Assembly: GCF_000829435.1 (NCBI RefSeq)
Contig: NZ_JXRP01000009.1
Location: forward strand, 558,001 to 622,000
DNA: 64,000 nt
Reading direction: 5' to 3'
From: Jeotgalibacillus soli
Lineage (GTDB): Bacteria; Bacillota; Bacilli; Bacillales; Jeotgalibacillaceae
Shown piece by piece: positions 9,560-17,918 of the stretch. Position numbers and translations under genes: made by a program. The stretch's first letter is position 1. Every line of letters begins with the position of its first letter. Under the pieces are notes generated by a model that saw only the letters and a program-made list of their open reading frames with translations, was not told where the DNA came from and ran no database searches.

Positions 9560-9592
9560 AACAGGCAAGGCTACTGTCTTGCCTGTTTTTTT
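9560..9592 (+). terminator. rpmE intrinsic terminator
   Basis: Stem ACAGGCAAG / CTTGCCTGT followed by seven T residues. Confidence 0.88.
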
Positions 9593-9810
9593 GTGCGAAA
9601 AATGACAAAAATATGGGGGGATTTGCCGGACTGAGTCGATTCCCCCTTGTTTCTGTTTGTAAACTTCAGTAAAATGGCAATCAGTGAATAATTTCAGATC
9701 CAACAAACGAATGATAGTAAAAGACGAATGACTCCCATTTACAACGAACAACAAAGGAGATCATTCTTTTATTTTTTACATAAAACGTTGATCTATCAGT
9801 GTATGCGAGT

Positions 9811-9855
9811 GCTTTTGTTCGCTAAAGGGGTCTGACCCCTTTAGCGAACAAAAGC
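9811..9855. repeat. Long perfect palindrome, GGGGTCTGACCCC family, copy 1
   Basis: 45 bases: 22-base arms starting GCTTTTGTTCGCTAAAG around a single central T, with the core GGGGTCTGACCCC. The arms are exact complements. Two relatives occur at 21.92 and 23.24 kb. It lies between rpmE and tdk, 40 bases before tdk. Confidence 0.85.
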
Positions 9856-9894
9856 GTCGGTAGAAACAGTATATAAAAAGGAGCAGGATGTCTC

Positions 9895-10512
9895 ATGTAT
9901 GTGATGAAACAATCAGGTTGGCTAGAGGTCATCTGTGGGAGTATGTTTTCGGGTAAGTCGGAGGAATTGATCAGACGAGTGCGCAGAGCTCAGTTTGCAA
10001 GGCAGCGTATTCATGTGTTTAAACCGAAGTTAGATGACCGATATAGTGAAGAAGCGATTGTGTCACATAATGGGGCTTCTGTGATCGCCGTGCCGGTTGA
10101 ACGATCCACTGAAATTTTGGAACAGGTGACTCCGGAAGCAGATTTAATTGCAGTTGATGAAGTGCAATTTTTTGATGAAGGAATTATTGAGGTGGTACAG
10201 GAATTAGCCAATAAAGGCTACCGCGTTGTTGTGGCTGGACTCGATCAGGATTTTCGAGGAGAACCATTTGGTCCTGTACCGCACTTAATGGCATTAGCGG
10301 AGCAAGTGACCAAGCTTCAAGCAGTATGTGCTGTCTGTGGCTCCCCTGCCAGCCGAACCCAGCGTCTTATTGAGGGACAGCCTGCAGGATATGATGACCC
10401 AATCATTTTAGTAGGTGCTTCTGAGGCCTATGAACCGCGCTGCAGGCATCACCATGCGGTTCCAAATGGGGTTAGCGCTATCGTTGAAACATCAGCTGCA
10501 AAGCATCAATAG
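9895..10512 (+). CDS. tdk: Thymidine kinase
   Basis: A 205-residue type II thymidine kinase that phosphorylates thymidine with ATP in pyrimidine salvage. P-loop [14 protein letters not shown] is near the N-terminus, the Walker B-type VDEVQFFD in the middle, and the zinc-binding cysteines are in [13 protein letters not shown] and the C-terminal CRHHH. The ATG at 9895 has AAGGAG 11 bases upstream and gives the Bacillus N-terminus (MKQSGWLE after a short lead). The gene ends just before a hairpin that doubles as the leader of the next gene. Confidence 0.96.
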   Translation: MYVMKQSGWLEVICGSMFSGKSEELIRRVRRAQFARQRIHVFKPKLDDRYSEEAIVSHNGASVIAVPVERSTEILEQVTPEADLIAVDEVQFFDEGIIEVVQELANKGYRVVVAGLDQDFRGEPFGPVPHLMALAEQVTKLQAVCAVCGSPASRTQRLIEGQPAGYDDPIILVGASEAYEPRCRHHHAVPNGVSAIVETSAAKHQ

Positions 10513-10522
10513 TAAGATGCAT

Positions 10523-10565
10523 AACACCTCCTGCTTAAGTAAAAACTTAAGTGGGAGGTGTTTTT
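10523..10565 (+). terminator. tdk terminator hairpin whose 3' arm contains the next gene's ribosome-binding site
   Basis: AACACCTCC (10523-10531) pairs with GGAGGTGTT (10554-10562) and CTTAAGT (10534-10540) with ACTTAAG (10545-10551), followed by a T-run to 10565. The GGGAGGTG that serves as Shine-Dalgarno for the ATG at 10566 lies inside the 3' arm. Confidence 0.8.
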
Positions 10566-11030
10566 ATGTTGAAAAAAATATTGATCATTGGACTCATGTT
10601 AATCCCTTTAGGAGGCTGCGGCAGCGGAGGTCTTCCTTCGATGTTTACAAGCGGTCAAGATCAAGACGGACAGGACTTCGTTGACAACGATTCACTGGAA
10701 GAAAGAGCCCATAAGCGTGAGGAAGCTGAAGAACGATTGCCTTATGACACAAATCCGAATATTACGGATATTACAGCTGAAAAAGGACGTTACACACAGG
10801 ATAAAGAAAAAGTGGCCGAGGTGATTGCCCTTCACCCAGGCTATCAGCTTAATTCGGTCAGCATCACTGGTGAAGAGCTTCATGCGACAGTTTCCCGAGT
10901 AGATGATACGGGTGTGGATCCATCAGAGCTCATTCAAGCATTACAGAACGCTTTGCCTAGGTATATCGTGAATGTGGAAATGGTGGGAAGCACTCCGGCC
11001 AGTAAACAAATAACGGGTCACTTCAGCTAA
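10566..11030 (+). CDS. Predicted lipoprotein of unknown function (possibly YhcN/YlaJ-like)
   Basis: A 154-residue protein with a lipoprotein signal (MLKKILIIGLMLIPLGGC; the lipobox LGGC would make Cys18 the first mature residue). It is probably anchored on the outer face of the membrane. After a charged linker rich in E, R and D comes a soluble domain with alternating strands (QLNSVSITGEELHATVSRV) that reminds me of sporulation lipoproteins of the YhcN/YlaJ type; I am not certain of this. The ATG at 10566 is chosen because GGGAGGTG is five bases upstream. That site is buried in the tdk terminator stem. The C-terminus is RYIVNVEMVGSTPASKQITG. Confidence 0.8.
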   Translation: MLKKILIIGLMLIPLGGCGSGGLPSMFTSGQDQDGQDFVDNDSLEERAHKREEAEERLPYDTNPNITDITAEKGRYTQDKEKVAEVIALHPGYQLNSVSITGEELHATVSRVDDTGVDPSELIQALQNALPRYIVNVEMVGSTPASKQITGHFS

Positions 11031-11034
11031 GGGA

Positions 11035-11063
11035 TTGTTTACAAACTTTTCTTCCTATATACT
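11035..11063 (+). promoter_or_regulatory. Putative SigA promoter of prfA
   Basis: TTGTTT (11035-11040) and TATACT (11058-11063), 17-base spacer. The start of transcription would fall only about 14 bases before the GTG, giving a very short leader. Confidence 0.45.
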
Positions 11064-11083
11064 AATTTAAGAGGTGAAGAAAA

Positions 11084-12166
11084 GTGTTCGATCGATTACA
11101 ATCTGTAGAAGACCGCTATGATAAATTAAATGAAATGCTTAGTGACCCAACAGTCATTAGTGACAATAACAAACTGCGTGAGTACTCAAAGGAACAATCT
11201 GATTTAACAGACACTGTCCTAGCGTACCGTCAGTATAAAGAAGCAAAAGAGCAATATCAGGAAGCAAGGGAAATGCTTGATGACAAGCTTGATGCAGACA
11301 TGCGCGAGATGGTCAAAGAAGAGGTAAATGAGCTCTCAAGGGAAATCGAAGAATTAGAAGAAAAACTCCGTATTTTATTGATTCCCAAAGATCCTAATGA
11401 TGATAAAAACGTAATCATGGAAATTCGCGGTGCTGCAGGCGGAGATGAGGCAGCGTTGTTTGCAGGCGACCTTTATCGTATGTACAGTCGCTTTGCGGAG
11501 TCACAAGGGTGGAAAACGGAAGTAATTGAAGCGAGTACGACGGGTGTCGGCGGCTACAAAGAAATCATCTTTATGATTAACGGCAATGGAGCTTATTCAA
11601 AAATGAAGTACGAAAACGGTGCACACCGCGTACAGCGTGTCCCTGAAACGGAATCAGGCGGCCGCATTCATACGTCTACAGCGACAGTAGCTTGTTTACC
11701 GGAAACAGAAGAGGTTGAAATTGAAATTCACGATAAAGATATTCGCGTAGATACTTTTGCTTCCAGTGGACCTGGCGGACAATCGGTTAACACGACGATG
11801 TCTGCGGTACGATTGACGCATATCCCTACAGGAATCGTGGCGTCCATTCAGGATGAGAAATCCCAAATCAAAAACAAAGAAAAAGCGATGAAGCTGCTTC
11901 GTGCTCGTGTATATGATAAATTCCAGCGTGAAGTACAAGCGGAATACGATGCTGTGCGTAAGTCAGCAGTTGGTTCTGGAGATCGTTCTGAACGGATCCG
12001 GACGTACAATTTCCCACAAAACCGTGTAACGGATCACCGGATTGGCTTGACGATTCAAAAGCTTGACCAAATTCTGCAAGGTAAGCTTGATGAAGTTGTC
12101 GAAGCGCTCATTATGGAAGAGCAATCCCAAAAAATGGAGACCTTAAATAATGGAGAAAATTTTTAA
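11084..12166 (+). CDS. prfA: Peptide chain release factor 1
   Basis: A 360-residue class I release factor that recognises UAA and UAG and triggers peptide release. GTG start preceded by GAGGTG; the protein begins [12 protein letters not shown] as in Bacillus. The codon-recognition tripeptide P-x-T is PET (187-189), and the universal GGQ (231-233), in the run [12 protein letters not shown], acts in the peptidyl-transferase centre. Its gene overlaps prmC by 17 bases, so the factor and the methylase that modifies its GGQ glutamine are made together. Confidence 0.97.
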   Translation: MFDRLQSVEDRYDKLNEMLSDPTVISDNNKLREYSKEQSDLTDTVLAYRQYKEAKEQYQEAREMLDDKLDADMREMVKEEVNELSREIEELEEKLRILLIPKDPNDDKNVIMEIRGAAGGDEAALFAGDLYRMYSRFAESQGWKTEVIEASTTGVGGYKEIIFMINGNGAYSKMKYENGAHRVQRVPETESGGRIHTSTATVACLPETEEVEIEIHDKDIRVDTFASSGPGGQSVNTTMSAVRLTHIPTGIVASIQDEKSQIKNKEKAMKLLRARVYDKFQREVQAEYDAVRKSAVGSGDRSERIRTYNFPQNRVTDHRIGLTIQKLDQILQGKLDEVVEALIMEEQSQKMETLNNGENF

Positions 12167-13016
12167 AGTATATGAGGCCCTAAAATGGGCTTCTTCTTTT
12201 TTAGGGGAGCATGGACGCGAGGCGCATGCAGCAGAGCTTTTACTGCTGGATATACTAAAAATAAATCGAACGACGCTGTTTATGATCATGCGGGATGAAC
12301 TGCATGCTGAAGATTTTGAACGATTTCAACAAGCTGTTCAAAGGCATGCAAATGGTATTCCCGTGCAGTATATTATTGGATTTGAATCGTTCTTTGGCCG
12401 GATGTTTAAGGTGAATGGAGATGTTCTCATTCCACGTCCGGAAACAGAAGAGCTTATTTTTTATGCACTTGAGCGATCCGATGTGCTTTTCCCTGCGTCA
12501 GCCGAGCTTCTCGCAGCAGATATCGGCACAGGAAGCGGAGCCATTGCCGTCACTTTAAAGCTTGAACGTCCAAAGTGGCAGGTCAAGGCAGTTGATTTAT
12601 CCACAAAAGCATTAACAATAGCAAAAAATAATGCTGCATCACTTGGAGCGGACGTGGAATTTTTAGAAGGGGATTTACTTCGGCCTCTTGATCGATCAAA
12701 AAAACTGGACATCGTGTTATCCAATCCCCCTTATATTCCTTATGCAGACCGCGAAACGATGTCGGATGTTGTAGTAAAGCATGAGCCTCATCAAGCATTG
12801 TTTGCAGATGAAGAGGGGCTCGTATTATATCGTAAAATGTGTGAGCAATTGCCAGAACGAATGAATAGTCCGGGGTTGATTGGGTTTGAAGTAGGGGCAG
12901 GACAGGGGCAGAAAGTCCAGCAAATGCTAAAAAAAGCTTTTCCACAAGAAGAGGTTGAAATTGTGCATGATATTAACGGTAAGGATCGAATGGTATTTTG
13001 TCGAATAAAAGCGTAA
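12150..13016 (+). CDS. prmC: Release factor glutamine methyltransferase PrmC
   Basis: A 288-residue SAM-dependent methylase that modifies the GGQ glutamine of release factors. SAM-binding motif [12 protein letters not shown] (about 123-134) and catalytic NPPY (192-195) are present, after an N-terminal helical release-factor-binding domain (1-75). The start lies inside the 3' end of prfA. The C-terminal half keeps the usual [13 protein letters not shown] segment. Expression depends on the prfA transcript. Confidence 0.96.
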   Translation: MEKIFKVYEALKWASSFLGEHGREAHAAELLLLDILKINRTTLFMIMRDELHAEDFERFQQAVQRHANGIPVQYIIGFESFFGRMFKVNGDVLIPRPETEELIFYALERSDVLFPASAELLAADIGTGSGAIAVTLKLERPKWQVKAVDLSTKALTIAKNNAASLGADVEFLEGDLLRPLDRSKKLDIVLSNPPYIPYADRETMSDVVVKHEPHQALFADEEGLVLYRKMCEQLPERMNSPGLIGFEVGAGQGQKVQQMLKKAFPQEEVEIVHDINGKDRMVFCRIKA

Positions 13017-13050
13017 TGGATAGCCTACGTTTAAAAAAATGACAGATCGT

Positions 13051-13077
13051 CCACACTGACTCGTAAAAGAAGTGTGG
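13051..13077 (+). promoter_or_regulatory. Hairpin overlapping the spoIIR ribosome-binding site
   Basis: CCACACT (13051-13057) is the exact complement of AGTGTGG (13071-13077), and the right arm runs into the G-rich Shine-Dalgarno (13076-13080). Folding would partly hide the site. Confidence 0.45.
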
Positions 13078-13088
13078 GGGAAATGACA

Positions 13089-13712
13089 ATGAAAACGAAA
13101 TGGCTGTTCACGATACTTATGATGATAATCTTGCTATCTCAAATAAATGGTTTTGCTGCTGCTAGTGAAAACTCTAAAGAGGAAGATCTTCGTTTTCGCG
13201 TTCTTGCCAATAGTGATACAGAAGACGACCAGCTTACCAAACAAGCAGTCTACTACCTGATGCAGCAGGAAATTCTCTCAACCCTTGCAAGTGAAAAACT
13301 GTGGGAAAAAGAATCACTGATAAAAGAAATTGAAAAACATATTCCACAGTGGCAAGCAAAAGTGGAGCAAGCGTTACTGGCGCGAGAGGAACCGTACCAT
13401 GCAACAGTTCGTTTTGAGCAGCATGCTTTTCCTGTTAAACAAACAGAGGGTGAACAATATCCGGCAGGCGTCTTTGACACGATCGTGATCACACTGGGTG
13501 AAGGAAAAGGAGAAAATTGGTGGTGCTCGATCTTTCCGTCATTCTGTGAAAAAGTGTTAATTTCAAAAGAGGATCAAGAAAAACCGATCAAGGAAAAGTC
13601 TTGTAAAACAAACTTATCCCCAGAAGTAGAAACAACTGCCGCGACGATAAAGGTAGATTCCTATATCGTAAAGTGGTTTCAAAAGGGTTGGAACTGGATT
13701 TCTAAGGAATAA
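13089..13712 (+). CDS. spoIIR: Stage II sporulation protein SpoIIR
   Basis: A 207-residue secreted signalling protein made in the forespore that triggers SpoIIGA to process pro-SigE in the mother cell. It starts with a signal peptide (KTKWLFTILMMIILL followed by GFAAA); the family signature RFRVLANSDTEDDQ follows at once. The ATG at 13089 has GGGGG 8 bases upstream; two in-frame starts at 13074 and 13083 are less well placed. In Bacillus it is SigF-dependent; only a weak candidate is visible here (GCGTA at 13011 and TAAAAAAATG 16 bases on). A 7-bp hairpin overlaps the ribosome-binding region. Confidence 0.93.
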   Translation: MKTKWLFTILMMIILLSQINGFAAASENSKEEDLRFRVLANSDTEDDQLTKQAVYYLMQQEILSTLASEKLWEKESLIKEIEKHIPQWQAKVEQALLAREEPYHATVRFEQHAFPVKQTEGEQYPAGVFDTIVITLGEGKGENWWCSIFPSFCEKVLISKEDQEKPIKEKSCKTNLSPEVETTAATIKVDSYIVKWFQKGWNWISKE

Positions 13713-13749
13713 GGCATGGGTTGTGTAAGTGCTTACGAAAAGAATAAGG

Positions 13750-13997
13750 TTACCCACAAAGTTGTGCACATAATTGATTAAGTTATGCACAGATTGTGTA
13801 TAACTTATCTTGTGAGAAGCTATATTCTCAAATTGAAATACTAATAATTTGAGATAAATAACGATATAATTAAACAAAATAGCGTATTATCCAACAAAAT
13901 TTATTAAATTTTATAAAACAAATTGGGAGGTGCTTCACATGAACACAACCCGTTGGAATGTGAATAAGTATGTGGATAAAAATAAAAAATATCCACA
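13750..13997. promoter_or_regulatory. DnaA-box cluster upstream of and inside the start of ywlC
   Basis: Perfect matches to TTATNCACA are at 13783-13791 (+), 13795-13803 (-), 13959-13967 (-) and 13971-13979 (-). One-mismatch sites are at 13750 (TTACCCACA), 13762 (TTGTGCACA) and 13989 (ATATCCACA). The first two perfect boxes face each other three bases apart. Further perfect boxes are at 14824 inside ywlC and at 15175 and 15237 after it. As I recall, ywlC is one of the few stable DnaA-binding loci found away from the origin in B. subtilis. Confidence 0.75.
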
Positions 13998-15003
13998 GAT
14001 TGAAGAAGCTGCCCAATGGCTGCGCCGTGGAGAAGTGATCGCTTTTCCAACTGAAACGGTTTATGGACTTGGTGCGGACGCAACATCGGATGAAGCTGTG
14101 GAAAAAATCTTCGCTGCAAAAGGGCGTCCATCTGATAATCCGTTAATTGTCCACATTTCTTCAAAAGAACAACTTACCCAGCTAGTTACGGGAATAACAG
14201 AAGAAGCAGAAAAATTAATGGAACGCTTTTGGCCTGGACCATTAACGATCATTTTTCCAAAAAAACAAGGCGTATTTTCGAAAAAAGTGACGGCGGGTCT
14301 TGAAACAGTTGGTATTAGAATGCCAAGTCATCCTGTTGCTCTCCAAATCATTTCAGCATCCGGTCTCCCAATCGCAGCCCCAAGTGCAAATCGAAGCGGC
14401 AAGCCGAGTCCGACGACAGCAGATCATGTGATGGAGGATTTAAATGGCAGAATTGCAGGTTTAGTGGACGGCGGTGAAACCGGGGTTGGTGTTGAATCGA
14501 CAGTAGTTGACTGTTCAGTAACCCCTCCTATGGTGCTAAGACCAGGCGGTGTTACGATGGAAGAGATTAGGGCATGTATTGGTCAAGTCGAGGTGGATGC
14601 TTCTTTGCAGCATGAGGCACAGGCACCGCGCTCACCCGGTATGAAATATACACACTATGCGCCACAAGCGCCTCTTTATGTCACATCCGGTTCAATCCGG
14701 TGGATGCAGAACACCATTCGATTTTATCAACAGCAAGGAAAAAAAGTAGGTGTCTTAGCAACCTCGGAAACGACTAGAGAGCTTAAAGCAGATCTCCTCG
14801 TAACGTGCGGCAGTGCAACTGACTTATCCACAGTGGCGCACTTCCTCTATCAAAGTATTCGCTCCTTTGACCATCATGACATCGACCTGATTTTGGCAGA
14901 AAGCTATGAGCCGAGGGGGATGGGTGCAGCCATTATGAATCGGTTAGAAAAAGCAGCCGGCCACAAATGGTTAAAAGAGGGACAAGAGCCGGTTGTTGAG
15001 TAG
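13939..15003 (+). CDS. ywlC: L-threonylcarbamoyladenylate synthase, Sua5 type
   Basis: A 354-residue enzyme that makes threonylcarbamoyl-AMP from threonine, bicarbonate and ATP for the t6A37 modification of tRNAs reading ANN codons. The YrdC-like domain (about 20-205) contains GEVIAFPTETVYGLGADA and APSANRSGKPSPT; the C-terminal Sua5 domain begins near APRSPGMKYTHYAPQ, so it is the long two-domain form. ATG 13939 has GGGAGG 8 bases upstream; the GTG nine bases earlier overlaps that site and is rejected. DnaA boxes lie in its first 60 bases and at 14824, an unusual constraint on coding sequence. Confidence 0.95.
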   Translation: MNTTRWNVNKYVDKNKKYPQIEEAAQWLRRGEVIAFPTETVYGLGADATSDEAVEKIFAAKGRPSDNPLIVHISSKEQLTQLVTGITEEAEKLMERFWPGPLTIIFPKKQGVFSKKVTAGLETVGIRMPSHPVALQIISASGLPIAAPSANRSGKPSPTTADHVMEDLNGRIAGLVDGGETGVGVESTVVDCSVTPPMVLRPGGVTMEEIRACIGQVEVDASLQHEAQAPRSPGMKYTHYAPQAPLYVTSGSIRWMQNTIRFYQQQGKKVGVLATSETTRELKADLLVTCGSATDLSTVAHFLYQSIRSFDHHDIDLILAESYEPRGMGAAIMNRLEKAAGHKWLKEGQEPVVE

Positions 15004-15018
15004 AATTAAAGAAATGAA

Positions 15019-15072
15019 AGAGATGAACGGGACTCCAGGCAATGCTTGGAGAACACGTTCATCTCTATTTTT
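15019..15072 (+). terminator. ywlC terminator
   Basis: Outer stem AGAGATGAACG / CGTTCATCTCT with a smaller inner stem (CTCCAG against CTTGGAG, imperfect), followed by ATTTTT. Confidence 0.75.
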
Positions 15073-15174
15073 GGATTTTACTAATCGTGAGAAATAGAGA
15101 TGTCGAATAGGGAGGAAATTAACAGAAATGAAGACAATTTCTATTTAAACAGCTGTTGTCAATAAAAGAAAAGT

Positions 15175-15245
15175 TTATCCACAAATCCATTCAAATCACT
15201 TCTTACTGTTAACTGCGCTCAGCCCATTCCGTTTCGTTATGCACA
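15175..15245 (+). promoter_or_regulatory. Two DnaA boxes between ywlC and mntP
   Basis: TTATCCACA at 15175-15183 and TTATGCACA at 15237-15245, both perfect. They lie in the 327-base ywlC-mntP gap, which otherwise holds the ywlC terminator and the mntP leader; I see no gene or riboswitch in it. Confidence 0.65.
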
Positions 15246-15330
15246 CAAACGGGAATCAAGCAGTTCCTCAGTCTATTTTTACCGAGAACAGCATACAGTC
15301 AAAATAGAAGAGTGAATGAGGGGGAATCCC

Positions 15331-15873
15331 ATGGGCGGATGGTCGCATGAGATCCATCTGATCGTTTGGTTAGCGCTGGGACTTGGAATGGATGCATTTT
15401 CAGCAAGCATTGCCATTGGCACACAGAATTTACGCCATCAACAGAAATGGTTTGGCAGTATTGTTGTAGGTGTTTTTCATATGATTATGCCCCTTATCGG
15501 CATGCTGGTGGGGAGCTTTTTATCCGATTCTGTTTCGTGGCTTGGGGGTGCTTTGCTGCTGGCAGTGGGTGCTCAGATGATTCGATCTGGTTTAAAGGGA
15601 CGAGCCATGCAAGTTGCATCCTTCACAGGAGGAAAATGGGTTCTTTTCGCCTTTGGAGTCTCTATTGACAGTCTATCTGTAGGAGTCACACTCGGAATAA
15701 AACATATGAGTATCGTAGTATCGATTCTGCTCTTTGGCATTTGTGCAACACTGATGACACGCTTGGGCCTGCAGCTGGGGCAGGTGCTAAAACATTCGAT
15801 CGGCAGATATAGCGAAGTGGTGGGTGGGAGTATTTTGTTAGCCATCGCACTTAGAATGTTGATAAGTGGATAA
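15331..15873 (+). CDS. mntP: Manganese efflux pump MntP
   Basis: A 180-residue integral membrane protein with about six hydrophobic segments that exports Mn2+. The family motif GLGMDAFSASIAIG is in the first segment and the paired FGVSIDSLSVGVTLG in the fourth; their acidic residues (D in GMDA and SIDS) are the expected metal-path residues. ATG 15331 is favoured by GAGGGGG 6 bases upstream; ATG 15316 overlaps that site. In Bacillus this is ywlD, in the same place between ywlC and ywlE. Confidence 0.92.
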   Translation: MGGWSHEIHLIVWLALGLGMDAFSASIAIGTQNLRHQQKWFGSIVVGVFHMIMPLIGMLVGSFLSDSVSWLGGALLLAVGAQMIRSGLKGRAMQVASFTGGKWVLFAFGVSIDSLSVGVTLGIKHMSIVVSILLFGICATLMTRLGLQLGQVLKHSIGRYSEVVGGSILLAIALRMLISG

Positions 15874-15897
15874 TGATTTTATACATAAGCTGAAATG

Positions 15898-15926
15898 GAG
15901 AGCAGACAAACGTCCGCTCTCTTTTG
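15898..15926 (+). terminator. mntP terminator
   Basis: GAGAGCAGAC / GTCCGCTCTC with one mismatch and loop AAAC, followed by TTTTGTTTT. Confidence 0.8.
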
Positions 15927-16145
15927 TTTTTCCGAAATTTAGATGTGAACCACCCTCCTTATTGGCTACTAGTCTATTTAATTGGAAAGTGGGAATAATG
16001 ATATTGAAAGAATGGATTGAAAGGGATTCCAATAAGCGAAAAAAAGACAAGTTTGTGATATGATAATCAATAAGATAAATGTGCACAGGGTTCTGTATCT
16101 ATTGTCAGATTGGCAAGAAATCAGCACAGCACGGGGGGAAGCAGG

Positions 16146-16595
16146 ATGAACATATTATTTGTTTGTACAGGAAATACTTGTAGAAGTCCAATGGCTGAGG
16201 CCATACTTCGCGCGAAACAAATTGATTCTATAGAGGTACGTTCAGCAGGCATTTTTGCGATGGAGGGGGGAGAAGCCTCTCATCATACACAAGCAGTGCT
16301 CGATGAAATGGGAATTCCTCATAACCATCGTTCACATAGTGTGACACAGGCTGATGTGCATTGGGCTGATTATGTATTCGCGATGACCGCGGCTCACAAG
16401 GCAATGCTAATGGAGCAGTTCCCGTTTGCGATGGATAGAATTTTCACGGTGAAGGAATTTGCTACAGGAATGGGGCTTAATGTATCTGATCCGTTTGGAG
16501 GATCGATTGAAATGTATAGAGAAACATTTCAGGAGCTCAATGCATTAATGGAGCCTCTTATTGCAAATTTAGACCGACAGACACAAGGGAGTTAA
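16146..16595 (+). CDS. ywlE: Protein arginine phosphatase YwlE (low-molecular-weight PTP fold)
   Basis: A 149-residue phosphatase. The P-loop at the N-terminus reads C7-T-G-N-T-C-R13; Thr11 is the residue that in YwlE selects phospho-arginine over phospho-tyrosine, and the C-terminal region SDPFGGS supplies the general-acid aspartate. It counteracts the arginine kinase McsB. ATG 16146 is chosen because MNILFVCTGNTCRSP is the family start and GGGGGGAAGCAGG precedes it. It begins a short gene group ywlE-rpiB-ywlG. Confidence 0.95.
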   Translation: MNILFVCTGNTCRSPMAEAILRAKQIDSIEVRSAGIFAMEGGEASHHTQAVLDEMGIPHNHRSHSVTQADVHWADYVFAMTAAHKAMLMEQFPFAMDRIFTVKEFATGMGLNVSDPFGGSIEMYRETFQELNALMEPLIANLDRQTQGS

Positions 16596-16633
16596 GCTGG
16601 ACACATTGAGTGATGACTAGGAGGAGAATGACG

Positions 16634-17077
16634 ATGAAGGTAGCGTTGGCATCTGATCACGGTGGGGTTAACTTACGAAAAGAAATTGCGGAAGTATTAA
16701 CAGAGCTTGACATCGAATATCAAGACTTCGGCTGTAACTGTGAAGGATCAGTTGATTATCCTGATTATGCACTTCCTGTTGCGCAAAAGGTTGCAGACGG
16801 CGAATTTGACCGCGGGATTTTAATTTGCGGTACTGGAATTGGCATGAGTATTGCGGCGAATAAAGTAAAAGGCATCCGCTGTGCGCTTGTGCATGATACG
16901 TTTAGTGCAAAAGCGACACGCGAGCATAATGATACGAATATGCTTTCGATGGGTGAACGAGTGATCGGGCCTGGACTTGCACGCGATATTGCAAAAATAT
17001 GGTTAAGCACGGATTACGAAGGCGGACGTCATGATAACCGTTTGAATAAAATTAAACAATATGAAGATCAGTTGTGA
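16634..17077 (+). CDS. rpiB: Ribose-5-phosphate isomerase B
   Basis: A 147-residue RpiB/LacAB-family isomerase interconverting ribose 5-phosphate and ribulose 5-phosphate. Family start MKVALASDHGG; catalytic Cys region ILICGTGIGMSIAANK; His in TREHNDTN. The upstream in-frame ATGs are closer to the AGGAGGAG site and would add residues absent from relatives. The gene lies 38 bases after ywlE and 32 bases before ywlG, so the three are probably cotranscribed. Confidence 0.95.
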   Translation: MKVALASDHGGVNLRKEIAEVLTELDIEYQDFGCNCEGSVDYPDYALPVAQKVADGEFDRGILICGTGIGMSIAANKVKGIRCALVHDTFSAKATREHNDTNMLSMGERVIGPGLARDIAKIWLSTDYEGGRHDNRLNKIKQYEDQL

Positions 17078-17109
17078 ATTAGCAGTGCAGGGAGCGTGGG
17101 GGAACACAG

Positions 17110-17643
17110 ATGAAGGAAGCATTAAGTAAGATCTTGCGTGAATTTCAGCAAAAGGCAAAGCTGAAGGCTGGCCAGCTGTTTGTTATTGGGTGCTCCACCT
17201 CTGAAGTCGCTGGTAAGCATATTGGGACAGCGGGAACAAATGAAGTCGCTTCGGATCTTTACGAGGCGTTTGAAAAATTTTCGGAGGAAACCGGTGTAAG
17301 GCTTGCATTTCAGGGCTGCGAGCATATTAATCGAGCACTCGTGATGGATCGTGAAACAGCAGAAGCAAAAGGGTACGAAGAAGTAACCATCGTGCCGGTT
17401 CGTACTGCGGGTGGTGCTATGGCATCTCATGCCTTTAACACAATGAGGGACCCAGTCGTTGTTGAGCATATTAAAGCGCATGGCGGGATTGATATTGGTG
17501 ATACATTTATTGGGATGCATCTGAAACACGTAGCAGTGCCGGTACGTGTTTCAACAAAATCGCTTGGACAGGCTCATATTACACTTGCCCGAACAAGACC
17601 CAAGCTTATCGGCGGTGCTCGAGCCATTTATGAACGTGAATAG
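17110..17643 (+). CDS. ywlG: UPF0340 (TIGR01440) protein YwlG
   Basis: A 177-residue conserved Firmicutes protein without established function. Recognised by GQLFVIGCSTSEVAGKHIGTAGT and the central FQGCEHINRALV; the fold is related to pyrophosphatase/transferase-like domains and is probably cytoplasmic. Start at ATG 17110, preceded by a G-rich stretch (GGAGCGTGGGGG). It ends the ywlE-rpiB-ywlG group and is followed by a terminator. Confidence 0.9.
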   Translation: MKEALSKILREFQQKAKLKAGQLFVIGCSTSEVAGKHIGTAGTNEVASDLYEAFEKFSEETGVRLAFQGCEHINRALVMDRETAEAKGYEEVTIVPVRTAGGAMASHAFNTMRDPVVVEHIKAHGGIDIGDTFIGMHLKHVAVPVRVSTKSLGQAHITLARTRPKLIGGARAIYERE

Positions 17644-17662
17644 CATGATTGAAAATAGACAG

Positions 17663-17692
17663 CAGCGAGGTATCATTTCTCGTTGTTTTTTT
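17663..17692 (+). terminator. ywlG terminator
   Basis: CAGCGAG / CTCGTTG (one G-T pair) followed by seven T. Confidence 0.75.
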
Positions 17693-17766
17693 ATTCGGGT
17701 TTCTAAGTGAATTGGTGTAAAAAAGTGGATTAAACCTTCTTATTTAATGGGAAAATCAGCGTTTTC

Positions 17767-17803
17767 ACGAATGTTATTAGATGAATTTTCGAAAAACATC
17801 CGT
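17767..17803. promoter_or_regulatory. Inverted repeat upstream of glyA (weak PurBox-like)
   Basis: ACGAATGTT (17767-17775) and AACATCCGT (17795-17803) form an imperfect inverted repeat with a 19-base spacer, followed by TATGAT (17804-17809). glyA is a PurR target in Bacillus, and PurBoxes are paired inverted CGAA-containing motifs. The match is weak and the spacing is slightly long. Confidence 0.25.
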
Positions 17804-17918
17804 TATGATAGCGTTTTTATACGAAACTTTCATTCCACGCTGCGACAAAACGTGATAAGATGAAGATGAATTTGGACCAATGACGGGAAACATCCCGAAG
17901 ATAATGAGGGGGATCACA

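Noticed and set aside
15866..16063. 65-residue ORF after mntP
   Set aside because: It starts at the end of mntP and reads through the mntP terminator stem; no ribosome-binding site and no coding character.
17644..17918. Riboswitch upstream of glyA
   Set aside because: No recognisable glycine, purine or folate riboswitch elements; only a weak PurBox-like dyad.
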